A stretch of 64,000 bases of DNA. Origin: Helianthus annuus. Lineage: Eukaryota; Streptophyta; Magnoliopsida; Asterales; Asteraceae. Positions 57,354 to 64,000 of this stretch are shown here, piece after piece (position 1 is the first letter of the stretch; each line of letters opens with the position of its first letter). The stretch is taken from the NCBI RefSeq assembly GCF_002127325.2, contig NC_035436.2, positions 112,057,591-112,121,590 of the forward strand, given 5' to 3'. Below the pieces are notes generated by a model. That model searched no databases, was not told the DNA's origin, and saw only the letters and a program-made list of their open reading frames with translations. The position numbers and the translations under genes are program-made.

Positions 57354-57365
57354 GGTATCAGAGCA
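57354..57365 (+). promoter_or_regulatory. Primer binding site (initiator Met tRNA) of the Tekay element
   Basis: TGGTATCAGAGC, the classic plant retrotransposon PBS complementary to initiator-Met tRNA, lies three bases after the LTR end. Confidence 0.92.
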
Positions 57366-57520
57366 TTGATCATAACGAACTAGGATTCTTTCTCGAGTCT
57401 AGACTATGATCACTAGGGCTCTCACGAAAACATTTTTACATTGCATACATTACGTCCAGATCCAGGATACAAAACATTTTTACAAACAAAAAGTATGAGC
57501 ACTTTTCTAAATTTATGGTT

Positions 57521-57690
57521 CAGTCCAGGAGACTGAGGGAGTTCAGCCCTAAAGGCTGGGGAGGTTCAGTCATGTAGACTGAGGGGCCAATCTTTGAGAT
57601 TGGGGAGGTTTTGGTCTGTGAGGCCAGGGAGTAGTCTGAGAGACTAGGAGGTTCAGTCTGAGAGGCTGGGATGGTAGTCTAGTGGGACTA
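57521..57690 (+). ncRNA. Array of eight ~22-nt stem-loops in the Tekay leader (putative RNA element)
   Basis: Eight units start at 57521, 57544, 57567, 57588, 57612, 57632, 57654 and 57675. Each is a 5-bp stem around a 5-nt loop (6 nt in the last). The stems differ but stay paired: CAGTC/GACTG, CAGCC/GGCTG, CAGTC/GACTG, CAATC/GATTG, TGGTC/GGCCA, TAGTC/GACTA, CAGTC/GGCTG, TAGTC/GACTA. Linkers are short and G-rich (GGGGAGGTT type). It lies between PBS and first ORF. Role unknown; RNA packaging or translation control are possibilities. The call of a structured RNA is inference. Confidence 0.6.
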
Positions 57691-57784
57691 GGAAGAAATG
57701 CTTGCTTGCTTATTGGTGACTAACATGTTTATTTGATTATATGATTGATTGTTTGTGCATATGTGTGATTGTGTTGCAGACATC

Positions 57785-59323
57785 ATGCCTTCTTCATCAG
57801 ACACTGGTGTTTCAGACACTTTAGATCCCATGGCGATAGTATCAGATGACAGAGTTTCGTCGGAGCGAGAGGTCTACACTTCCGACACCACCAGTACCGA
57901 TGACGATGATTTCCAGCCCTTTGCCTTGCTTGACGTCGGAGCCGAGCCCGCTGATGGCCTTCCTGTCGGGGACTTACCACTTGTGGTGATCCCTGCTCCT
58001 ATACCACTTGCTGCTTATCCAGTCGTAGATATGCCCCTCGATGTTGTTTTTGACGACGATATCAATCTGTTTGAGGAGGACCCACTTAAGGCTGACTATG
58101 AGGGCGGGGCCCCTATTATTGCTGATGTCATCCTACCCATTGCTGATGCTCCTGCAAAGGAGGCTCCTGTTGCTTCACCTGTCCCAGACTCATTTGAGTC
58201 TGTGGCGTCCGCATCTTTGCACACTCAGGGAGTGCAACACCACTCTCATGACGCCGACCCTGACATGGCGTCATCAGCTGCACTTGCTCCCGCACACGAT
58301 CTTGAGTTTGATCACGAGGTTGACGATGATTTTGATCCTGTCTTTCCCCCTAGTTTTGATCCTGACTAGGATATCGAGTTCATTCACTTAGATCAGCCCC
58401 TAGAGGAGCCTGTAGCCCCTATCGATCCTTTGTTTGATGATCCAGCTGATTTTGATATGGATTTTCTTGATCCGGAACCTGCTGTGGCCCCAGAGCCTTT
58501 AGTTGCTCCTGACCCTGCATTAGAGAATGACCCTGTTCATGACGATGCACCTGCTGTTGCTCCTTTTGTTGATGATATACCCGTTGCCGATCATCCTGTT
58601 GTTGCTCCATCGTTGGTGGATGATCATGTTACTGACGCTCCTGTTGATGCTCCACTCTTGATAGAGGATCCCGCTGTTGCACCATTTCCTGATCCTGTTC
58701 CGGTGATGTTCGACCGTGCACCTTTTGCTACCCATGTAGATCCACGTTACGCCGACACCCGTAACGGGTGGATTGATGACGATGACGATTACCCACCTTT
58801 TGTGCGACCTGTTACACCACCAGTAGCCCCTATTTTAGCACCCATTTCAGCACTCACTGATATCCCACTATTTCCCCCGCACACAACAGATGCTCATCGC
58901 ACAGATCTTCCTGTTACGTTCCTTCAGGACATACCGCCACCGTGTCCTGGAGAGGGATCATCTAGGCAGCCGCCTATTCCTGTTCCACCCATGCTGTCAT
59001 CTCCTTTTCCATTCACGTCACAGTTTCCTTCTGTTGAACCACCTGTTGCACCGTCCTTCACTCCATTTAGCGAGCCATTCCTATGGACTACGCCCCCTGT
59101 CATGCCACTGTCTGACCCGTATCACACATACCATGTTGGGCATTCTACGGAGGATATACTCACATCCTTGATGATGCGACTGGAGGCATTGACGCATCGT
59201 GTAGAGGAGTTGGAGAGAGCTCAGCGACCCCCATGCCATTGTCAGACCCCACTTGCAGCATCACACCCTCCGCGTCCACTTTCACCCGACTCAGACACTC
59301 GCTTTTGGACTTCCGAGCAGTAG
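57785..59323 (+). pseudogene. Acidic Pro/Asp-rich ORF upstream of Tekay gag, one in-frame stop
   Basis: From the ATG at 57785 a single frame runs to 59323, about 512 codons, broken only by a TAG at 58367-58369. The protein is very rich in Asp, Pro, Val and Ala (DDDDFQPFALLDVG near the start, many VAPxPxxDD motifs) and looks disordered. The C-terminus has a heptad stretch, EDILTSLMMRLEALTHRVEE, likely a short coiled coil. It sits between the leader stem-loops and gag. I recall similar unnamed proteins in Asteraceae genomes, but no function is known. It is not gag: no capsid or knuckle motif is present. Confidence 0.65.
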
Positions 59324-59836
59324 ATAGCATATTTGCTGCGCGTCAGTCGTACTTTAGAGGAGGATTGGTTACATATGCGTCGCTTACTTTTCTCTCGTTT
59401 TTCCCCTCCTCCTCTGCCATCAGCATAGGCCTTTTGATTCGACGCAGGTAGACTTTTGGTGAGAGGACCGCGATTGTGCAGATTACATAGCTTTTGAAGA
59501 CCGCATTTTAATGACACTACTTTTGGTGTTTAGTTTTTGATTGTTGTTGTAGTTGATTAGACAGATCAGACAAGGGCGATGTGGCCCTTAGTCACTTTTG
59601 ATGTATGATACAGTCACAAAACTTGTAAACATTGTACTGTGGTCTTGATTTATGATAGCACAATCGCAGTATTCTCATTATATGTGATGTTGGATTGATT
59701 GTTTATATTCTATAACATGTGATGTTATGTGCTTGATTAATTTGTAACATGAGATGTTATGTGTTTGATCAATGCTGTTACATACGTATACCATTTATTT
59801 ACTATGACCTGACCAACGTGAAACATCTTTTAGAAG
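59324..59836. other. Spacer between the acidic ORF and gag
   Basis: Non-coding, AT-rich in its second half, with ATGTGATGTT-type words repeated at about 59681-59765 (GTGATGTTGG, GTGATGTTATG, GAGATGTTATG). No other feature seen. Confidence 0.5.
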
Positions 59837-60023
59837 ATGCCACCAAGACGTGACCCGCGCATGCCCACTAATGAGGCAGAACTTCAAGGAATCATTGCCG
59901 CTGCTATTGCGCAATACGCTGCTTCGCATGCAGAAATGAGTGGAAATATCTCTCAGAACCACGGAAATAACAATCCACCTAATGGTAATGTTAAGTCGTT
60001 TAAGATATGTTATGATACATTTG
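59837..60023 (+). pseudogene. Gag N-terminus of the plus-strand Tekay, cut by SIRE insertion
   Basis: The start MPPRRDPRMPTNEAELQGII followed by AAAIAQYAASHAEM is the usual chromovirus Gag N-terminus. The reading is interrupted at 60023/60024 where sequence switches to the terminus of a minus-strand copia LTR (TGTTGGACCG). The rest of gag should resume beyond the window after the copia element. Confidence 0.8.
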
Positions 60024-60625
60024 TGTTGGACCGTGTTATGACCCTAAACAGTCAGTCGAGAGCGTTCATCTTCACATACGAAGGCGGAATCAACGTAAAT
60101 GAAGTTACACAACTTTTCCTTTTCAATTCCTTCTCTTTTATTACTTTTTGAATCAGATTTGACAGAGTTTCAGCACCTATACAATGAACAAGTTCCGCTC
60201 GTACACACACACATGAATTCTCCTACTTTCGCTTCTATGCCCTATATATACCCTATGAGGTTTCTCTTGAATGTCAAGCCACATAAGCGGAACCTCTTCA
60301 AAACCATTGAAGCGAAACATCTAACTGACTAATAAGCGACACCTTTACAACTTCTGACACATAAGCGAAACTACATATAAAATACATGAATTTGACTTTC
60401 TTGATCCTAATTTGACCAAACTTGACCTAAGACTTAATGTAGACAAAGTCAACAGACATTCCATGCATCAACAGACTCTCCCTTGGATGTTGACGAAGTC
60501 TTCAGCTCCTGAGTCTTTAGTCTTGGTCTTTTCTCCAACTCTGTCTTTTCTTCAAATTTTATCTTCACAGGCTTCAGGTTCACATCCTGACTCTAACTTC
60601 CATCTTCCCTTTGACTGTTGATCCA
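60024..60625 (-). repeat. 3' LTR of minus-strand SIRE-type copia element
   Basis: On the minus strand it starts TGGATCAACAG after a double purine tract and ends CGGTCCAACA at 60024. A TATA box (GGTATATATAGGGC) lies near 60240-60255, and TTTCGCTTATGTG-type words repeat upstream of it. The outer boundary is sharp (interrupts gag); the inner boundary is inferred. Confidence 0.65.
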
Positions 60626-60655
60626 GACTCCCCCTTTCATAGACTCCCCCTCTCT
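60626..60655 (-). promoter_or_regulatory. Polypurine tracts of the SIRE element
   Basis: The minus strand has two tracts, AGAGAGGGGGAGTC and GAAAGGGGGAGTC, in tandem just before the LTR. A third similar GGGGGAGTAT lies right after the pol stop (about 62060-62066). Confidence 0.6.
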
Positions 60656-62060
60656 GTATGCTAAGGTTTGGTTTAATCTTTAACAGTTTGATCTCCGTGG
60701 GAATGATGAAGTCTGCAACCTGTTACTCAACCAATAACATTACAATTTTGTCTATTTACAATAACCAACAAAACTATCAGTTTAAACATCCACTTAAGTA
60801 TTCAGGTCCAAGTTAATGACCCTGATTACTCAATTAATCTACCAAGTTCAACTTAATGACCTTGGTTGATCTATTTAACAATCAAACTGATTTTGTTCAA
60901 AACATTTACAAGTTTTTCTGAAAATTACAAGCATCAACTTAATGAACTTGCATTAACTTTCAAACAATCAATCTTATTACAGATAAGCTCTCCTCATCGT
61001 CCAGCTCAGAATCTTCTGCATCTGCTTCAATCTTGAGAATCCGACAGTCAACTCTCCACTTTGGTTTGTCAAAAATAAAGCAGAAATAAAATCTTTTTGG
61101 ATTTTCTATAAGATATCTAAACTAGAAAATGAAATACTAAAATGTAAATGCAATATGTAATGAAATATAAACTATATACAAACATATTTTTGTTTGAGCG
61201 TGTTAGGGAATCATATCAGTTATCAGACAAGTCATAAGTACCATTAAGCTTAATTACATTGTCAGAATTAAACAATTCACCTCGATTGTCGATATACTTG
61301 TCCTCTTAAATTCTCAACACAATTTTCAATCTATTCAGGATACGATTTAGGTAATTTTATGCACTTAAACACATTTATGTGTCCCACCTCTTGAATATAC
61401 TCCCGTATCCAAATCCCAATATTCAGTCTTACAGGTGAGTATACCACAGATGATATCTGTAAGGGGTTAATTGCGAGGGCCGTGAGAGCTCAGGTCGATA
61501 CTTCCGTATACGCAGAGAGATGACGGCTTCGACTTTTCGGTGTGTCCCCTTTAGAGGATCTTTTAATTTCAACAGCAGCGACTATCAATTTTATTGTTTC
61601 ATCAGCTTGCTGAGGGCGAGGCTATGTTTCAAGCATTTAGCAGAAAGCATTATTCGGGGACTAGGTCAGTACTTCCATACAGTAGAAGTCCCAGAATAAT
61701 ACCCTAGATATCACTGAGCATAAAGACCTAGTATCTCAGAATAAGGGACCTTTCAAACGAGATTTCAGGGGTTACCTATATATCCAAGTAGTGTTCCCCA
61801 CAAAATATGCAAGTTTGAATTTTTAGGTTTATATCCCGAATATATCTACTGAATGTGCGAAAATCTATCGACACACCGTCAGTGAGACTGTTTAACGCTT
61901 TAATTCTTTACAAATCTTTAGCGTACCGTAACTGTCAAACCGATGTACTATCATTTTCCCTTTATACACAAGCTCTTTTTCATTTTATCATGTTTTTGTA
62001 TTTTTGCATTTTTTACTATTTTTGTATTTTATGAAAATATAACTATGTACAACTACTATA
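60656..62060 (-). other. Long 3' untranslated region of the SIRE element
   Basis: About 1.4 kb without ORFs between pol and the LTR. SIRE-type elements often carry an extra ORF in this place; none is seen here. Part of it (61180-61450) resembles 30130-30460. Confidence 0.6.
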
Positions 62061-62066
62061 CTCCCC

Positions 62067-64000
62067 CTAAATACCAAAACAAGTAAAAAAGCGACAAACC
62101 ATTGCAGATTGTTTCTCGTCTTCATCCACAACAGTATCTTCATCAACGCCAAGAATGCCATCCATCACTGAGAAACGCTTCATACCATTTAGTTTTAAAA
62201 GAAATTTAAAACGTGATCTGTCAAAAGCTTTGGTATGTAAATCAGCTTTCTGATTGTCAGTGTGGATTTTCTCTATTCGAATCAACTTCTTCTCGAAACA
62301 ATCTCGGATGAAGTGATGTCGAATTTCTATGTGTTTAGTTTTAGCGTGATGTACTGGATCTTTAGTAATATTAATTGCGGCCTCATTATCAACAAAAAGA
62401 GGTGTGTTAAGAAACTGCAAACCGTAGTCGCGCATCTGTTGCTGTATCCACAGGATCTGAGAGCAGCAACTGCTAGCAGACACGTACTCCGCTTCACATG
62501 TAGATAACGCCACAGACGTTTGTTTCTTACACTGCCAGGTAACCAATCTAAGACCAAAGAACTGGCATCCTGCAGTTGTTGATTTGGAATTGAGCTTGCA
62601 GCATCCGAAATCCGAATCGGAATATCCTTCGAGCGTGAAATCGCCTGTTCTAGGATACCATAACCCCAATGAAGGAGTACCCTTAAGGTAACGTAATATC
62701 CTCTTGACAATGATCATGTGCGATGCTCTTGGATTAGATTGAAATCTTGCTACGAGGCACGTCGGATACATGATATCGGGTCTCGAAGCAGTCAAATACA
62801 TCAATGAGCCTATCATGGAACGATATAACGTCTCTTCAACCCTATCCCCGGTGAGATCTGGATGTATCCCATGATTCGTTGCGAGTGGGGTTGCAGCTAG
62901 AGTAGAACTTGACATCCCAAATTTCTCTAGAATATCATGAACGTACTTCGTCTGGTGAATGAAAATTCCCTCAGGTAGTTGTTCAACTTGAAGACCTAAA
63001 AAGAATTTCATCTCCCCCATCGATGACATTTCGAATTTTTGCTTCATGACTGACTCAAAATCTTTACACAATTTCTCATTTGTTGACCCAAATATGATAT
63101 CATCTACATAAATCTGTACTATCAGAAAATGACCGTCGACCTCTTTAGTGAAGAGAGTGGCATCCACTTTTCCACGTATGAACTTGTTGGCTAGTAGTTG
63201 CTGAGACAAAGTCTCGTACCAGGCTCTCGGGGCCTGATGTAAACCATACAGCGCTTTGTCCAATAAGTAGACCTTGTTTTTGTGGATTGGATCGGTAAAG
63301 CCCGGTGGCTGTCCGACATATACCTCCTCTTTGACCTTCCCGTAGAGAAACGCCGATTTCACATCTAACTGATATACTTTGAAATTCTTCCACGATACAA
63401 ATGCCAAGAAGATTCTGATCGCTTCCAGTCGAGCTACAGGAGCATACACCTCAGTGAAATCAATCCCCTCCTGTTGACTGAAACCCTGAACTATGAGTCG
63501 AGCCTTGTTTCTCACCATAACTCCACGATCATCCCTTTTGCATTTAAATACCCATTTTGTATTGATTTTTTGATGACCATCCGGCAAATCTACCAACTTC
63601 CACACTCCTAACTTCTCAAACTGCCCTAACTCTTCTTGCATCGCATTGACCCAAGAATCTTCAGTAAGCGCCTCTTTGTACGTTCGCGGTTCGATCTGCG
63701 AAATGAAACAACTTAATGAAAAATCAGTTTGTAAAGGTGCTACTGTAGAATAAAAACAAGTTAGCCCTTGGTCAATTTAACGTCTTGTGCGAACGCCTGC
63801 TTGTAGATCTCCTATGATCAACTCCTCTGGATGGTATGAAAGAGTTCGCGGCATCACTTCGCTTGGAACATCTACATTGCCCTCCAGATTATTAACATTC
63901 TGTTCTGCACCATGTTCATCAACTTGGTTTGTTTGACTTGAAAGCTGGATCTGCTCCCCCTCAGAATCTGAATCTCCGTGATCAAATACTGGCATGTTAT
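62067..64000 (-). pseudogene. SIRE-type Ty1/copia pol: reverse transcriptase and RNase H, one stop, runs off the window
   Basis: A single minus-strand frame extends from the window end to 62067, interrupted only by a TAA at 63777-63779 where CAA (Gln) would be usual. The RT has [51 protein letters not shown] and the catalytic [10 protein letters not shown]. RNase H follows with [28 protein letters not shown] and [15 protein letters not shown]/RNase H turns element RNA into DNA. The order puts gag, protease and integrase beyond the window. It is the best preserved pol here; the one stop makes this copy defective unless read through. Confidence 0.92.

Larger units (their letters stand above)
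40570..64000 (+). mobile_element. Plus-strand Tekay/Del chromovirus, interrupted by two later elements
   Basis: Its 5' LTR (40570-42464 and 55726-57350), PBS, leader, acidic ORF and gag start are in the window. The Tat element (42465-55720) and the SIRE element (from 60024) are inserted in it. Pol and the 3' LTR must lie to the right. The element itself inserted into gag of the minus-strand Tekay at 40569. Confidence 0.8.

Noticed and set aside
58419..58735. Minus-strand Gln/His-rich ORFs opposite the acidic ORF
   Set aside because: Direct complements of GAT/CCT-rich codons; shadows.

Overview
The window is plant nuclear DNA, most likely from a eudicot of the daisy family (Asteraceae). Two host genes with GT-AG introns sit in a sea of nested transposable elements: Ty3/gypsy of the Tat and Tekay/Del types, Ty1/copia of the SIRE type, MITEs, a SINE-like retroposon and a probable solo LTR. 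The family-level guess rests on the style of the retroelement ORFs (acidic Pro/Asp-rich ORF before a Tekay gag, SIRE UTRs) and is inference.

Layout. 1-3.7 kb: a decayed minus-strand Tat-type gypsy element (gag, protease, start of RT) with an LTR and PBS. 4.3-4.9 kb: a hAT-type MITE. 4.9-10.1 kb: a composite area with clusters of palindromic TATACGA..TCGTATA motifs, a decayed Athila-type ORF, and a minus-strand OTU-protease-like gene split by a ~1.03 kb LTR-like insertion. 10.2-24.5 kb: the gene island. It holds FtsZ2 (plus strand, 7 coding exons, 456 aa, plastid division) and, tail to tail with it, a PBS1-like receptor-like cytoplasmic kinase (minus strand, 5 exons, 406 aa). Introns and the 2.4 kb between the genes carry MITEs, a minisatellite, a retroposon with a 16-bp target duplication and a foldback element filled with telomere-like repeats.

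25-64 kb is a stack of retroelements whose insertion order can be read. A SIRE-like remnant (25.3-30.49 kb) was hit by a minus-strand Tekay chromovirus (3' LTR 30493-36434, carrying a 2.15 kb internal tandem duplication; decayed pol and gag to 40569). That was hit in gag by a plus-strand Tekay (from 40570). Its 5' LTR was split at 42464/55726 by a complete 13.26 kb Tat element (42465-55720, 5-bp target duplication CATGG, LTRs about 4% different). Its gag was hit at 60023/60024 by a minus-strand SIRE copia element that runs off the window end. The Tat element carries, on the opposite strand between integrase and 3' LTR, a seven-exon spliced gene with its own TATA box.

The two host genes are probably functional: all splice junctions keep frame and the catalytic motifs are present. 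Every transposon pol has nonsense or frameshift damage; the SIRE pol is nearest to intact with one stop in the visible part. The most unusual signal is an array of eight ~22-nt stem-loops with compensatory base changes in the plus Tekay leader (57521-57690). A related five-unit array lies near the 3' end of the minus Tekay pol.
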